A stretch of 64,000 bases of DNA, from the NCBI RefSeq assembly GCF_010727605.1, contig NZ_AP022568.1, forward strand, positions 3,968,001 to 4,032,000, in the 5' to 3' direction. The notes below the pieces were generated by a model. It saw only the letters and a list, made by a program, of their open reading frames with translations. It was not told the DNA's origin and ran no database searches. The position numbers and the translations under genes are program-made. The stretch comes from Mycobacterium simiae. GTDB taxonomy: Bacteria > Actinomycetota > Actinomycetes > Mycobacteriales > Mycobacteriaceae. This document shows, piece by piece, positions 1 through 10,016 of this stretch; position 1 is the stretch's first letter; every line of letters begins with the position of its first letter.

Positions 1-188
1 CCGCCGATCTGCGCTTCGGGGATGCCCGGGTGGTCCTCACGGCCGGGTACCCGGCACTATCGCCGGCCATGGGCCTGACGCACGGGGTGCACGGTATCGG
101 TGAGACCATCGCAATCAGCGTCCACTCTGCGGAGTCGGCCGTCGGCGACATCGATGCCTACGTCGAGTTGCTGGCCGGTGCGCTATGA
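1..188 (+). CDS. C-terminal fragment of a WS/DGAT- or condensation-like protein (5' truncated by window)
   Basis: An open frame enters from the left edge (first full codon at position 3) and ends at a TGA at 186-188. About 61 residues are visible. They contain the stretch GYPALSPAMGLTHGVHGI followed by a strand-rich tail, which resembles the C-terminal part of wax-ester-synthase/DGAT or condensation-fold proteins, where a PLSP..G..I pattern is followed by short core strands. The position, immediately before an Rv1126c-like gene on the opposite strand, suggests the Rv1125 equivalent. The catalytic HHxxxD region would lie outside the window, so the family assignment is tentative. Confidence 0.5.
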   Translation, partial: ADLRFGDARVVLTAGYPALSPAMGLTHGVHGIGETIAISVHSAESAVGDIDAYVELLAGAL

Positions 189-189
189 C

Positions 190-804
190 CTACTGCGCAT
201 CGCCGCACCGTGCCGCTTCCTCGCGGGTGAGCCCGGCGGCGCCGATCAACTCCTCGTGCCATTCGAACCACACGGTGTGGTAGGAGTCGGCCAGCGGCCG
301 GGTCAGCCAGGAAGTGTCGCCGGACTTGACCTTTTCCAGGGCTGCAACCAATTTCGTCGAGTAGGCGCTCAGGCGAGGGAGTTGGGCGGCGACGGTCTCG
401 ACGATGGGCAGCACCCGAGCGTGCACCGCGTCGAGACGGGCCAGCACCGCGGCGTCGTACTCGGCGTCGTCGTGCGGGTTGGCGGGACCGCCCTGGCCGC
501 CCTTGAGTTGCCAGGCGGTAACCACCGCCTTGAAATCCGCATTCACACTCCGGAAGTCGTCATAGGCCGCGGCGATCGCGTCCGGGTCGATACCGTCGCG
601 TTCTTGGGCGAGCAACGCGGCCAGCCGGTCACGCCCGTCGGGACTGATTCGCAACGTCGCCCCGTCGAGCAGCAGGCCCGCCGCGGTCAGCTCGTTAGTG
701 ACCCGGGTGACGGTGGCGACGTCGGCACCCAGGGTGGCGGCCAGATCAGCCGGCGACGCCCGGCCCTTGAGTCGAACCGCTTGCAGCACGGCCAATTCCG
801 TCAC
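190..804 (-). CDS. Winged-helix protein of the Rv1126c type
   Basis: A 204-residue protein. The N-terminal 65 residues read like a MarR/ROK-style winged helix: a first helix (LAVLQAVRLKG), a helix-turn-helix (ASPADLAATLGADVATVTRV) and a wing ending in LRISPDGRDRL. The rest is helical with no enzyme motif that I recognise. The start overlaps the end of the dikinase gene by 4 bp (ATGA), so the two are translationally coupled. In H37Rv the same pair is Rv1127c-Rv1126c. A regulator or adaptor for the dikinase is plausible, but no function is shown by the sequence. Confidence 0.75.
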   Translation of the reverse strand: MTELAVLQAVRLKGRASPADLAATLGADVATVTRVTNELTAAGLLLDGATLRISPDGRDRLAALLAQERDGIDPDAIAAAYDDFRSVNADFKAVVTAWQLKGGQGGPANPHDDAEYDAAVLARLDAVHARVLPIVETVAAQLPRLSAYSTKLVAALEKVKSGDTSWLTRPLADSYHTVWFEWHEELIGAAGLTREEAARCGDAQ

Positions 805-2519
805 GGTGCGCCCCGCAGCCGCAGCGCGGCCAGCATGGCGATCAGCGGCGAGTCCGACAGCACGTCGGTATGACCTGCGTCCAGGGCGGCGTGTACCGCG
901 TCGTCGGAGGTGTTGCCCAGCCTGGGGTAGTCGCCCTCGGCGTGCGCCCGCAGCGGGCTGACCCGCCGTGCGATGTCGGCGAGCTCACGTAACTCGGGAG
1001 TGTCATTCTCCGACCACGAGGACGGGATCAGATTGCCTTCGCGCACTTCGCCTTCGCAGCCGTCGACGGTGATCTGTCGGCCCGCGAGGGTGGCGGCGAC
1101 GCCATGGCCGCAGCCCACCACCGCGACTCGGCCGAGTTCACGGCTGACCACCGCCGCATGACTGGCCGCTCCTCCCACCTCGGTGACGATGCCCTGCGCG
1201 GCGAGCATGCCGAGCACGTCCTCGGGCCGGGTGTGGTTGCGTACCAGGATGACCTGCTCACCTCGGTCCGCGGCGGCCAGCGCTTCGTCCACTTCCGTGT
1301 AGGCCGTGCCCGACGCGACGCCGGGGCAGGCGGGCAAGCCTTGCGCCAAAAGCGGGGCGGCCAACCGCGTTTCGGGTTGTAGGGTCGGTCGCAGCAGGGC
1401 CTCGACGTGTGCCGGGGTTACCCGGCGCAGAGTTTCCGCCGGCTCGATCAGTCCCTCGTGCCGCAATTGCAGTGCCAGTCGCACCGCCGCCTGCGCCGAC
1501 CGCTCGGCCGAGCGGGTCTGCAGCAGCCAGAGCTTGCCGTCTTCGACGGTGAACTCGATCTCCTGAACGTCGGAGCCGAGGCGCTCGAGGGTGCGCGCGG
1601 CGTCCATCAGCTCGGCGTAGACGGCCGGTTGCTCATCGCCAAGCGCGGTGATCGGTTCGACGTTGACCAGCCCGGAGACGACGTCGTCGCCCTGTCCGCC
1701 GGGCAGCCATTCCCCGAACGGCTCGTTGGCCCCGGTGATGGGGTTGCGTGAAAAGAACGCTCCGGCACCGGAATTGGGCCCGTGGTTGCCGAACACCATG
1801 GCTTGTACGATTACCGCGGTGCCACCTCGGTCGTCGAGTCCGTAGTGATCGCGGTAGGCGATGGCGCGCGGCGAATTCCACGAGGCGAATACGGCCTCCA
1901 CGGCCGCCCGTAGCTGCGCGTACGGGTCGGCGGGTACCGACTGCGATCCCACGATGCGCCGATACATACTGGTGAATCGCGACCTGGTGTCGCGGGCGAA
2001 CTGTGCGGATCCGGCTGCGGACAGCGCTTGGTCGACGGCCTCGTTGCTGCCCACATTCAGGATCGTGTCCATCATCCCCGGCATCGACAGGTTCGCCCCC
2101 GAGCGCACGCTGACCAGCAGCGGCCGCGGCCCGCGGCCGAACGTGCGGGAGGTCTCGGCCTCCAGCCACCGCATCCGGCGCAACACCTCGTCCCAGACCG
2201 CGTCCAGAGTGGCAGCGGGGTTGTCCAGGTACCGCGCGCCCACTTCGGTGGTGATGCAGAACGCGGGCGGCACCGGCAACCTGTGCCGCCGCATGACCTC
2301 GATGCCGTGGCCCTTATTGCCCAAAAGCTCCCGCGGATGGTCCGCGTCGCCGTTCAGCAACACCACGGTGTGGTCGGTGGAGGTGGCTGCATCGTGCTGT
2401 GGGGTGCCATTGCCTCGTGCGATACGCGCCGTGGTCCACCCCCTCCTGATCCGGCTGGTTTCGGCAAATGCGGGAATGCCGTTATGTTCCCACACCGCCC
2501 TGGGGGCGCCGCGGCTCAC
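801..2519 (-). CDS. ppdK: Pyruvate phosphate dikinase-like protein without the PEP-binding barrel
   Basis: The open frame is 572 residues. It holds the ATP-grasp nucleotide-binding domain (MPGMMDTILNVG near residue 170; FFSRNPITGANEPFGEW near 280) and the swivelling phosphohistidine domain (GGAASHAAVVSRELG, with the catalytic His near residue 454). Full bacterial PPDK is about 870 residues and ends in a TIM barrel that binds PEP/pyruvate. That domain is missing here, as in Rv1127c (about 490 residues), so classical PEP formation by this protein alone is doubtful. The first 50 residues are poorly conserved in character. GTG codons near 2366 are alternative starts, so the 5' boundary is uncertain. 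It is followed by a 4-bp overlap with the winged-helix gene. Confidence 0.8.
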   Translation of the reverse strand: MSRGAPRAVWEHNGIPAFAETSRIRRGWTTARIARGNGTPQHDAATSTDHTVVLLNGDADHPRELLGNKGHGIEVMRRHRLPVPPAFCITTEVGARYLDNPAATLDAVWDEVLRRMRWLEAETSRTFGRGPRPLLVSVRSGANLSMPGMMDTILNVGSNEAVDQALSAAGSAQFARDTRSRFTSMYRRIVGSQSVPADPYAQLRAAVEAVFASWNSPRAIAYRDHYGLDDRGGTAVIVQAMVFGNHGPNSGAGAFFSRNPITGANEPFGEWLPGGQGDDVVSGLVNVEPITALGDEQPAVYAELMDAARTLERLGSDVQEIEFTVEDGKLWLLQTRSAERSAQAAVRLALQLRHEGLIEPAETLRRVTPAHVEALLRPTLQPETRLAAPLLAQGLPACPGVASGTAYTEVDEALAAADRGEQVILVRNHTRPEDVLGMLAAQGIVTEVGGAASHAAVVSRELGRVAVVGCGHGVAATLAGRQITVDGCEGEVREGNLIPSSWSENDTPELRELADIARRVSPLRAHAEGDYPRLGNTSDDAVHAALDAGHTDVLSDSPLIAMLAALRLRGAP

Positions 2520-2562
2520 GGTTGCTGCAAACCCGGCCGCCCGATGATCTAGGTTTGCACGT

Positions 2563-3075
2563 ATGACTCCCTATGACGTCGGATTACTGATCCTGCGGCT
2601 GGTGTTGGGCGTGACATTGGCCGCACACGGCTACAACAAATTCTTCGGCGGCGGCCGGATTCCGGGTACCGCGCGGTGGTTCGAGAGCATCGGCATGAAG
2701 CCGGGGAAGTTCCATGCCACGGTGGCCGCTACCACCGAAATCGCCGCGGGGCTGGGGCTGGCCGCCGGGCTGTTGACCCCGATTCCGGCCGCCGGCTTTG
2801 TCGCTTTGATGCTGGTTGCCGCGTGGACGGTGCATCGCCGCAACGGCTTCTTCATCGTCAAGGAAGGCTGGGAGTACAACCTGGTCCTGGCGGTCAGCGC
2901 GGTCGCGGTGGCCACGCTGGGACCCGGCCGGCTGAGCCTGGACTGGCTGATCTTCGGCATCAACAACCCGCTGATCGGCTGGAACGGGCTGCTGATCGCG
3001 CTCGCGCTCGGCCTCGCGGGCGGCCTCGGCCTGTTGCTGATCTTCTACCGGCCGCCGGCCCAGCAAGCCAGTTGA
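2563..3075 (+). CDS. DoxX-family membrane protein
   Basis: A 170-residue protein with four predicted membrane helices (about residues 6-24, 55-95, 105-125 and 140-165). It carries the DoxX-type opening LRLVLGVTLAAHGYNKFFGG, followed by a helix rich in Gly and Ala. DoxX proteins are small inner-membrane proteins linked to redox or thiol stress functions; the substrate is unknown. It is divergent from ppdK with as little as 43 bp between them. Its stop abuts the convergent DUF222 gene. Confidence 0.8.
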   Translation: MTPYDVGLLILRLVLGVTLAAHGYNKFFGGGRIPGTARWFESIGMKPGKFHATVAATTEIAAGLGLAAGLLTPIPAAGFVALMLVAAWTVHRRNGFFIVKEGWEYNLVLAVSAVAVATLGPGRLSLDWLIFGINNPLIGWNGLLIALALGLAGGLGLLLIFYRPPAQQAS

Positions 3076-4437
3076 TCACGGATCGTCGTCGTCGCCGCTG
3101 AGCAACTCCTCGGGGTGGTGGAAGCTGTTGGTCCGCCGTTGGCCTCGGTCAAGATGTGGCGGCGGGATCCACTCGGTATCGCCGTTGGCGCGTTTGCGGG
3201 TGCGCCAGCCACCGGGCTTGACCAGTCGATGGTGCGTTCCGCAGACGAAGGTCAGGTTGTCCATGTTGGTTTCGCGGCAGGCGGAGTAGTCGTCGACGTG
3301 GTGGACTTCACAAAGGTAGCCGGGAACGTCGCAGCCGGGCGCCGAGCAGCCACGGTCCTTGGCGTGCAGCACAATTCGTTGGCCGGGCGAGGCCAGTCGG
3401 TTGGCGTGCCGCAGTGCTATCGCGCGGCCCTTGTCGAACACAGCCAGGTAGTGATGGGCGTGACTGGCCAGCCGGATGACATCGCTCATCGGCAGTTGGG
3501 TGCCGCCGCCGGTGACGGCGCTGCCGGTCCCGGATTCCAGTTCGCGCAGCGTGGTGCTGACGATGATGGTGGCCGGGAGTCCGTTGTGTTGCCCGAGTTC
3601 GCCGCTGGCCAGCACCGCGCGTAGCGCGGCATTCAGCCCGTCGTGGTTGCGTTGGCTCGCCGAGCGGGAGTCACGCTGGATGGCCTGCTCGGGCGGTGCG
3701 CCGTCGACGACGGGCGTGGGGTCGTCGGGGTTGCACATCCCGGGCGCGGCCAGCTTCGCCAGCACCGCCTCGACACTGGCCCGTGTTTCCGGGGTCAGCC
3801 AGCCGCTGAGCCGCGACATGCCGTCGATGTCCTGCTTGCCCAATGTCAGTCCACGCCGGCGGGCCCGATCAACGTCGGTGAAGGTGCCGTCGGGGTTCAG
3901 GCACAGGGCGAGCCGGTCGGCGAGTCGCCGTACCTGCTCGGGTCGGAACTGCGTCGCGTGGTGAGCCAGCTGTCGTTCGGCCAGCGCTTGGGTCTCGACG
4001 TCCACCCAGTGCGGCAGTTGGCCGAAGAACTGGCGGATCACCGCGACGTGGCCGGCGCCGATGGCACCCTGGCTCTGGGCCGCGGCGGTGGCGGTCAACC
4101 GCGGCTGCAAGGGTTCGCCGGTGAGTGCCTGGCGCGGCCCCAGATCGCCGGCCTCGGCAACCCGGCGCGCCGACTCGGCGCGGCTGACATGCAATCGCTC
4201 CGACAAGGCGTGAGAGAGCTTTCCGCCCATTTCGTCGGCGGTGGCCTGATGGCCGATCCGGTTGATCAGCTGGTGACCGGGCGCCTGCAGCCGACGGGTC
4301 TGGTGTTCGAGGATCTCCAACAGCCCAAAGCATTCCGGGGTGGTCAGCGCCCCATAGGAATGCGCTTGAATGCGCGAGACGGCGGCGCGCAACGCGTCAA
4401 AGTCCGCCTCGATCCCCTCGCGATCTGTCGAACACAT
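3076..4437 (-). CDS. DUF222/HNH endonuclease-type protein (13E12 repeat family)
   Basis: A 453-residue protein. It has an N-terminal helical DUF222 domain and a C-terminal HNH nuclease fold with paired metal-binding cysteines: [18 protein letters not shown], then [13 protein letters not shown]. This is the 13E12 repeat family found in many copies in mycobacteria; Rv1128c occupies the same place beside prpR in H37Rv. The HNH His and flanking Cys residues are all present, so the nuclease fold looks intact. The biological role of the family is not established. The gene stands alone, with 158 bp of featureless sequence separating it from the amine oxidase gene. Confidence 0.88.
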   Translation of the reverse strand: MCSTDREGIEADFDALRAAVSRIQAHSYGALTTPECFGLLEILEHQTRRLQAPGHQLINRIGHQATADEMGGKLSHALSERLHVSRAESARRVAEAGDLGPRQALTGEPLQPRLTATAAAQSQGAIGAGHVAVIRQFFGQLPHWVDVETQALAERQLAHHATQFRPEQVRRLADRLALCLNPDGTFTDVDRARRRGLTLGKQDIDGMSRLSGWLTPETRASVEAVLAKLAAPGMCNPDDPTPVVDGAPPEQAIQRDSRSASQRNHDGLNAALRAVLASGELGQHNGLPATIIVSTTLRELESGTGSAVTGGGTQLPMSDVIRLASHAHHYLAVFDKGRAIALRHANRLASPGQRIVLHAKDRGCSAPGCDVPGYLCEVHHVDDYSACRETNMDNLTFVCGTHHRLVKPGGWRTRKRANGDTEWIPPPHLDRGQRRTNSFHHPEELLSGDDDDP

Positions 4438-4595
4438 GTTCGAATGATATCGCTACCCACCGACATGGATTCTGTTCAGGAGACCGGGCTAGCAGCGGCC
4501 TAAAACACCCCTCGACATCAATAGGAGCGTCAGACACACAACTATCCCGTGACCAGTGAAACGACAGTGGCACAAGTGATTTCGCGCTAGGCCCG

Positions 4596-5960
4596 CTAGG
4601 CCACCGCGACGGTTTCGGCGGCGATCACCTCGGACGCGGCGCGCTCCCCGGACCGGACGGCGCCGTCGATCCATCCACACATCACGGCCGAGCTTTCGGT
4701 GCCGGCCCAGTGGATGCGGCCGCACGGCTCTCGCAACGTGTAGCCGTATTCGGTCAGCACACCGGTGGGAGTGTGGCCGATCATCCCGCCACCGGAGTAA
4801 CGATCGACCGTCCAATTCTGCTCGTGGAATTCGCGCGGCGCGTTGGCTCTGCTGCCGAATCGGTCGACGAGTTCGCCGATGACCAGTGCTCTGCGCTCGG
4901 CCTCGTCGAGGCGGGTCAGCCGGCGTGCCGCGGGTCCCTCGGTGATGACGCACATGATGCCCGGGTCCGCGGTGTCGGTGCAGGCATCGATGGTCAGGGT
5001 GGCCGGGGAGTTCGGCCCCGCGGACTGGCCGGAGAATCCGTCGGCACGCCAGAACGGCTCGTCGTAGAAGATCGACGTCTTGATCACAGCGCCGCTCGGC
5101 ACGCGCTGGTGCAAAAATGCGCGGTCGACCGGGAGCATCGGCTCGTAATGGATTGAGGTGGCGATCGCCAGCGGGATGGCGACGATGACCCGATGTGCCC
5201 GCACCGTCAGGCCCGCGGCGCTGACCGTCACTCCGTCGGTGTCCTGGGCGATCTGCCGGACCGGCTGCGACAGGTGCAGCGCGTCGCCGAGTGCTTCCAC
5301 CATCGGGCGGTGAATGGCGCCCATGCCGCCGACCGGGCGAGCATCCTGAGATCCGCCCTTGCCCGAAATCGCGAAGGTGAGCCCGCCCGCGGAGGCCGTC
5401 TGCAGCAAACCCCACAGCAACGAGGTCTCCGATGCCGCAGAGGTGTAGAGGCCGGCGAAGGCCATGTCCAGCATCTCGGCGGCTTCCTTGGATATCGTGT
5501 TCTTTTCGATCCATTGCCCGATGCTGATGCGGTCCCACTCGTGGGCCTTCTTCGCCTCCCACGGGGCTTCGCGCGGAATTGTCTTGCACATCTTTTCGAT
5601 GGCCGCCAATCCGACGCCGAGGTTGGCGACCGCCCATGGGCTCACGGTCCACGGGATGGTGCCGCCATAGCGGTGCTTCTTGCCGCCGACCACCATCATC
5701 GCGTCGCCGTCGTTGTGCTGCTTGTACTCCGGTACGCCGAACTCATTCATCAACGCATGGATCCGGTCCTGGCCCGGCCCGATCCACGCGCCGCCGCGGT
5801 CGATCCACACCCCGTCGTCGCGGGTGACCGTGAAGGTGCGACCACCCACCCGGTCCCGCGCTTCCAGCAAGGCCACCGAGTGGCCGCCCTGGTGTAACCG
5901 GTACGCGGCTGTCAGACCCGCGAACCCGGCCCCGACCACGCAATAATCGACGTCCGCCAT
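4596..5960 (-). CDS. Flavin-containing amine oxidase, probably with non-covalent FAD
   Basis: A 454-residue protein starting at an ATG preceded by AAGGAG at 5-nt spacing. The Rossmann FAD motif GAGFAGLTAAYRL lies at residues 10-22, followed by the ribose-binding Glu and DRVGGRT. The C-terminal FAD segment is HWAGTESSAVMCGWIDGAV, as in monoamine oxidases. The Cys that binds FAD covalently in mammalian MAO sits in an SGGCY motif; the equivalent here is YSGGGMIGH, so the flavin is probably bound non-covalently. It is related to the AofH family. The substrate cannot be told from sequence. It lies 152 bp downstream of prpR on the same strand. Confidence 0.85.
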   Translation of the reverse strand: MADVDYCVVGAGFAGLTAAYRLHQGGHSVALLEARDRVGGRTFTVTRDDGVWIDRGGAWIGPGQDRIHALMNEFGVPEYKQHNDGDAMMVVGGKKHRYGGTIPWTVSPWAVANLGVGLAAIEKMCKTIPREAPWEAKKAHEWDRISIGQWIEKNTISKEAAEMLDMAFAGLYTSAASETSLLWGLLQTASAGGLTFAISGKGGSQDARPVGGMGAIHRPMVEALGDALHLSQPVRQIAQDTDGVTVSAAGLTVRAHRVIVAIPLAIATSIHYEPMLPVDRAFLHQRVPSGAVIKTSIFYDEPFWRADGFSGQSAGPNSPATLTIDACTDTADPGIMCVITEGPAARRLTRLDEAERRALVIGELVDRFGSRANAPREFHEQNWTVDRYSGGGMIGHTPTGVLTEYGYTLREPCGRIHWAGTESSAVMCGWIDGAVRSGERAASEVIAAETVAVA

Positions 5961-6112
5961 GAGGGCTCCTTGTCCGCAAGTGTGTGTCCAGCAGCAAACT
6001 ACACCGAATATGTGGTGGCAACACCGCTTCGGCCGATCTCACCACGGCGCAGCCGAACCGGCGACACCTTTTGACGGCACTGCAAATTAAAACCGTTCAG
6101 GGAATGGGTATT

Positions 6113-7543
6113 TCACCGGCGCTCGACGCCGATTGCGGGCGGGTAGGGCAGATCGGTACTGGAATGCGGGTCCACCCGCACCGGACGGCCCAGATACGGG
6201 AAGGCGCGCTGCCGGCATGCCGGCCGGTCGCAGATCTTGCAGCCGGCGCCGATCGGCACCACGGCCTCGGCGTCGTGCACGTCGATCCCCGCCGAATAGA
6301 TCAACTTTTCGGCATGCGCCACGTCGCAGCCCAAGCCGATGGCGAAGCTCTTGGCCGGCCCGAGGTAGCGGCCGGCCTCCGTGGTTGTGGTCCGCGACAG
6401 CCAGAAATAGGTTCGCCCGTCCGGCATTTCGGCGATTTGCGTGAGAAACTGTCCGGGCCGGGAGAAGGCATGATGGACCACCCACAGCGGACAGTTGCCC
6501 CCGACCCGGGAGAAGTGAAATGCGGTGGCGGACTGACGTTTAGAGATATTTCCCGCGCTGTCGGCCCGGACGAAGATGAACGGCACGCCGCGTGCACCCG
6601 GACGTTGCAGGGTGGAAAGTCGATGGCAGACGGTTTCGAAGCCCACCTCGAAATGCCTTGCCAACAGATCGATGTCGTAGCGCGCGGCCTCGGCGGCCGT
6701 CAGGAAGTTCTGGTAGGGCAACAATAGGGCGCCGGCGAAGTAGTTGGCTAGGCCGATTCGCGCCACGCTGCGTGCCTCGTCGCTGAGCTGATCGTCGCCG
6801 GCGAGGATGTCGGTGATCAGCTCGGTCTGGGTGAGCAACGCGATCTGGGTTGCCAACTGAAACGCACGTTGGCCGGCATGTAACCACCGCGCCAGGTACA
6901 GGGTCTTCGATTCGATTTCGAAAACGCGTTTGGCGTTGACGGACAACACTTTCCCGTCGTCGATCAGCACGGTCACGCCGAGCTGGTCGTCAAGCAGACC
7001 GGCCAGCTGACGATCCAGTCCGCCGGTCTGCAAACCGTTCTCGTCGAACATCGCTTCGGCCGCGAGATCCAGCTCGGCGACGTAATTCTTACGGTCGTAG
7101 AAGAAGTCACGGACCTCCTCGAAGGGCATCGGTTGCGGTGGCGGCGCGGCGACGTCCGCGGTGGCCCGGCCGTGCAGCGCTTCCAGGTCGGCCGTGGCGT
7201 CGTGCAACCGGCGGTGCAGGTTGACCAGCGTTTGGCCGACCTGCGGCATCCGGGCAACCAGCTCCTCGATCTGCCCCGCGGTCGCCGGCCCATCGACGAA
7301 GATCTCCCGCAGGTCCGCGACCAGCCGGGCATCGGAGTCCGGCGCGAAGTACTGGGTCGGTAGGTCGAAGCGCTCGGTGAGCGACAGCAGCACCGGCACG
7401 GTGATTGGGCGCTGATCGTTTTCCAATTGATTGACGTAACTGGTCGACAGGTTCAGGGCGCGCGCCAGCGCCACTTGCGTGAGCCCGTGCTCCTCACGCA
7501 GCCGTCGTAGCCGTGCACCGGCGAACGTCTTCGCCACCTGCAC
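6113..7543 (-). CDS. prpR: Methylcitrate cycle regulator PrpR (XRE HTH, IrrE-like, Fe-S C-terminal domain)
   Basis: A 476-residue protein starting at GTG. Residues 10-66 form an XRE helix-turn-helix ([19 protein letters not shown]). A central IrrE/DUF955-like domain follows. The C-terminal domain carries four cysteines at 406, 435, 438 and 443 ([10 protein letters not shown]). In M. tuberculosis PrpR (Rv1129c) the C-terminal domain binds a 4Fe-4S cluster and acyl-CoA ligands, and the protein activates prpDC and icl1 on propionate or odd-chain and cholesterol-derived carbon. The gene is divergent from prpD across about 110 bp containing a repeated TTCGCAA element. All expected cluster ligands are present, so it should be functional. 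Confidence 0.9.
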   Translation of the reverse strand: MQVAKTFAGARLRRLREEHGLTQVALARALNLSTSYVNQLENDQRPITVPVLLSLTERFDLPTQYFAPDSDARLVADLREIFVDGPATAGQIEELVARMPQVGQTLVNLHRRLHDATADLEALHGRATADVAAPPPQPMPFEEVRDFFYDRKNYVAELDLAAEAMFDENGLQTGGLDRQLAGLLDDQLGVTVLIDDGKVLSVNAKRVFEIESKTLYLARWLHAGQRAFQLATQIALLTQTELITDILAGDDQLSDEARSVARIGLANYFAGALLLPYQNFLTAAEAARYDIDLLARHFEVGFETVCHRLSTLQRPGARGVPFIFVRADSAGNISKRQSATAFHFSRVGGNCPLWVVHHAFSRPGQFLTQIAEMPDGRTYFWLSRTTTTEAGRYLGPAKSFAIGLGCDVAHAEKLIYSAGIDVHDAEAVVPIGAGCKICDRPACRQRAFPYLGRPVRVDPHSSTDLPYPPAIGVERR

Positions 7544-7562
7544 TACGGTACGCCCAGTGCCT

Positions 7563-7578
7563 TTCGCAAGATTCGCAA
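7563..7578. promoter_or_regulatory. Candidate PrpR operator: direct repeat of TTCGCAA
   Basis: The heptamer TTCGCAA occurs at 7563-7569 and again at 7572-7578, 9 bp apart, between the divergent starts of prpR and prpD. PrpR and RamB bind TTTGCAAA-like boxes in actinobacteria, and this pair is a close variant. It lies about 80 bp upstream of the prpD start and 20 bp upstream of the prpR start, so it could serve both activation and autoregulation. Confidence 0.6.
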
Positions 7579-7656
7579 AACCGTCCGGATAAGGACGCAG
7601 AATTACGCCTGTTTAGGCCGTTTACCCGGATACCAACGCTGCGTACCGTGCGTCTT

Positions 7657-9162
7657 ATGCGCATCATTGAGGTTCGGACCCGGCGTAGCGCCGACGACTT
7701 CCCCCGCAGCGAGCAGCTAGCCGCCAAGATCGCGGAGGTCGCCACCGATCCGGTTCCGGTCGACCCCGACACGGCGGAAATGGTGTGCAACCGGATCATC
7801 GACAACGCCGCCGTGAGCGCCGCGGCAGTGACGCGGCGACCCGTGACAGCGGCTCGCGCGCAGGCGCTGGCGCATCCGGTGCGGCGGGGCGCACGGGTTT
7901 TCGGCGTGCCGGGCGGCTACTCGATGGAATGGGCGGCATGGGCCAACGGCGTCGGCGTACGTGAACTCGACTTCCACGACACCTTTCTGGCCGCGGAGTA
8001 CGCGCACCCCGGCGACAACATTCCGCCGCTCGTCGCGGTCGCCCAGCAGCTCGGCATACCGGGCGGCGACCTGATCCGTGGTCTGGTCACGGCGTACGAG
8101 ATCCAGATCGATCTGGCCAAGGGAATCTGCCTACACGAACACAAGATCGACCACGTCGCGCACCTGGGTCCGTCGGTGGCCGCCGGCCTCGGGACGATGC
8201 TCGGGCTGGACGAGGACACCATCTACCAGGCCGTCGGCCAGGCTCTGCATCTCACCACCAGCACCCGCCAATCGCGCAAAGGGCTGATCTCGAGCTGGAA
8301 AGCGTTCGCACCTGCCTTTGCCGGCAAAGTCGCGATCGAGGCCGTCGACCGCGCCATGCGCGGTGAGGGTGCGCCGGCACCGATTTGGGAGGGTGAGGAC
8401 GGCGTCATCGCCTGGCTTCTCGGCGGGCCGGACCGCACGTACCAGGTGCCGCTGCCCGCGCCTGGGGAACCCAAGCGCGCGATCCTGGACAGCTACACCA
8501 AGGAGCATTCCGCCGAATACCAAAGCCAGGCGCCGATCGACCTGGCGCGGCGGTTACGCGAGCGGATCGACGATCTCGAGCAGATCGCCACGATCGTGCT
8601 GCACACCAGCCACCACACCCACGTGGTGATCGGAACGGGTTCAGGCGACCCGCAGAAATTCGACCCCGACGCCTCCCGTGAAACACTGGACCATTCGCTG
8701 CCCTACATCTTCGCGGTCGCGCTGCAGGACGGCTGCTGGCACCACGAGCGGTCCTATGCCCCCGAGCGGGCACACCGGCCGGACACCATCGAGCTCTGGC
8801 AGAAGATCCGCACCGTCGAGGATCCGGAATGGACTCGTCGCTACCACTCGAATGATCCAGCGGAGAAGGCATTTGGGGCCCGCGCGGAGGTGACGCTCAA
8901 GAGTGGCGAGGTGATCTCCGGGGAACTGGCGGTGGCCGACGCTCATCCGCTGGGAGCGCGGCCGTTCGCGCGCGAACAGTACGTGCGCAAGTTCACCGAG
9001 CTGGCGGCGGACGTCGTGGAACCCGCCGAACAACAACGGTTCCTGAGCACCGTCGACACCCTTGCCGACCTCGAGGGCGGTGCCGTGGGGGAGCTGAATC
9101 TCTTGGTCGAGCCACGGGTGCTGGACAAGGCGCCGGTGATTGCGTCCGGGATCTTCGGATGA
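7657..9162 (+). CDS. prpD: 2-methylcitrate dehydratase
   Basis: A 501-residue MmgE/PrpD-family protein, from the ATG at 7657. The open frame extends upstream to 7513, but that part covers the prpR promoter and lacks conserved character. PrpD dehydrates 2-methylcitrate to 2-methyl-cis-aconitate in propionyl-CoA detoxification. Family-typical stretches include the [20 protein letters not shown] region and [17 protein letters not shown]. It is the first gene of the operon; its stop overlaps the prpB ATG by 4 bp. Expression should respond to PrpR bound in the divergent promoter. Confidence 0.92.
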   Translation: MRIIEVRTRRSADDFPRSEQLAAKIAEVATDPVPVDPDTAEMVCNRIIDNAAVSAAAVTRRPVTAARAQALAHPVRRGARVFGVPGGYSMEWAAWANGVGVRELDFHDTFLAAEYAHPGDNIPPLVAVAQQLGIPGGDLIRGLVTAYEIQIDLAKGICLHEHKIDHVAHLGPSVAAGLGTMLGLDEDTIYQAVGQALHLTTSTRQSRKGLISSWKAFAPAFAGKVAIEAVDRAMRGEGAPAPIWEGEDGVIAWLLGGPDRTYQVPLPAPGEPKRAILDSYTKEHSAEYQSQAPIDLARRLRERIDDLEQIATIVLHTSHHTHVVIGTGSGDPQKFDPDASRETLDHSLPYIFAVALQDGCWHHERSYAPERAHRPDTIELWQKIRTVEDPEWTRRYHSNDPAEKAFGARAEVTLKSGEVISGELAVADAHPLGARPFAREQYVRKFTELAADVVEPAEQQRFLSTVDTLADLEGGAVGELNLLVEPRVLDKAPVIASGIFG

Positions 9163-10016
9163 CGAACGCGGCTGACAAGCGTGCGACGCTGCGGGCCGGG
9201 CTGAATTCCGGTCGCCTGCAGCGCTTTCCGGGCGCATTCTCGCCACTGGTGGCCAAGGCCGTCGCGCAGGCGAGGTTCGAGGGAGTCTATGTGTCCGGGG
9301 CCGCGCTATCGGCCGATCTCGGGTTGCCCGACATCGGCTTGACGACGCTGACCGAGGTCGCCGACCGTGGCGCTCAGATCGCCGCCGCCACCGAGCTGCC
9401 GACGCTGATCGACGCGGACACGGGATTCGGTGCACCGGTCAACGCTGCGCGCACGGTGACGGTGCTGGAAGACGCCGGGCTGGCCGGCTGCCATCTGGAG
9501 GACCAGGTCAACCCCAAGCGGTGCGGCCACCTCGACGGCAAGGCCGTCGTCTCGACCGGCGAGATGGTGCAACGGTTGCGCGCGGCGCTGTCCGCGCGCC
9601 GCGACCCGGATTTCGTTATCTGCGCCCGCACCGATGCGGCCGCGATCGAGGGGTTGCCCGCCGCGATCGACCGCGCTCGTGCCTATGCCGACGCCGGGGC
9701 CGACATGATCTTCACCGAGGCCCTCAGGGAGATAGCTGATTTCGAGGCGTTCCGGGCCGCCGTCGACGTTCCGCTGCTGGCCAACATGACCGAGTTCGGT
9801 AAGTCGCCGTTGCTGAGCGCGAGCCAACTGGCCGACCTCGGTTACAACGTCGTCATCTATCCGGTGACCACCCTGCGGCTGGCCATGTACGCCGTCGAAG
9901 CAGGGCTGCACGAAATCAACACAACTGGAACGCAATCCGATCTTCTCGATCGGATGCAGCACCGCAGCCGGCTGTACCAGTTGCTGGGCTACGACGTCTG
10001 GGAGGTAACACCGTGA
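9159..10016 (+). CDS. prpB: 2-methylisocitrate lyase
   Basis: A 285-residue protein of the isocitrate lyase/PEP mutase fold. It has the PrpB-type catalytic motif KRCGH at residues 120-124 and the metal-binding DADTGFG at 85-91. It cleaves 2-methylisocitrate to pyruvate and succinate, the last step of the methylcitrate cycle. It sits between prpD and prpC with overlapping start and stop codons (ATGA, GTGA), so the three genes form one unit. H37Rv lacks prpB here and uses Icl1 for this reaction; M. smegmatis keeps the gene. Confidence 0.92.
   Translation: MTNAADKRATLRAGLNSGRLQRFPGAFSPLVAKAVAQARFEGVYVSGAALSADLGLPDIGLTTLTEVADRGAQIAAATELPTLIDADTGFGAPVNAARTVTVLEDAGLAGCHLEDQVNPKRCGHLDGKAVVSTGEMVQRLRAALSARRDPDFVICARTDAAAIEGLPAAIDRARAYADAGADMIFTEALREIADFEAFRAAVDVPLLANMTEFGKSPLLSASQLADLGYNVVIYPVTTLRLAMYAVEAGLHEINTTGTQSDLLDRMQHRSRLYQLLGYDVWEVTP

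Noticed and set aside
100..873. A 257-codon plus-strand frame at the left end
   Set aside because: It is antisense to the winged-helix gene, whose frame has a clear domain and a coupled start.
4438..4595. Gap between the DUF222 gene and the amine oxidase gene searched for a small gene or terminator
   Set aside because: No frame with a start and coding bias and no strong hairpin was found.
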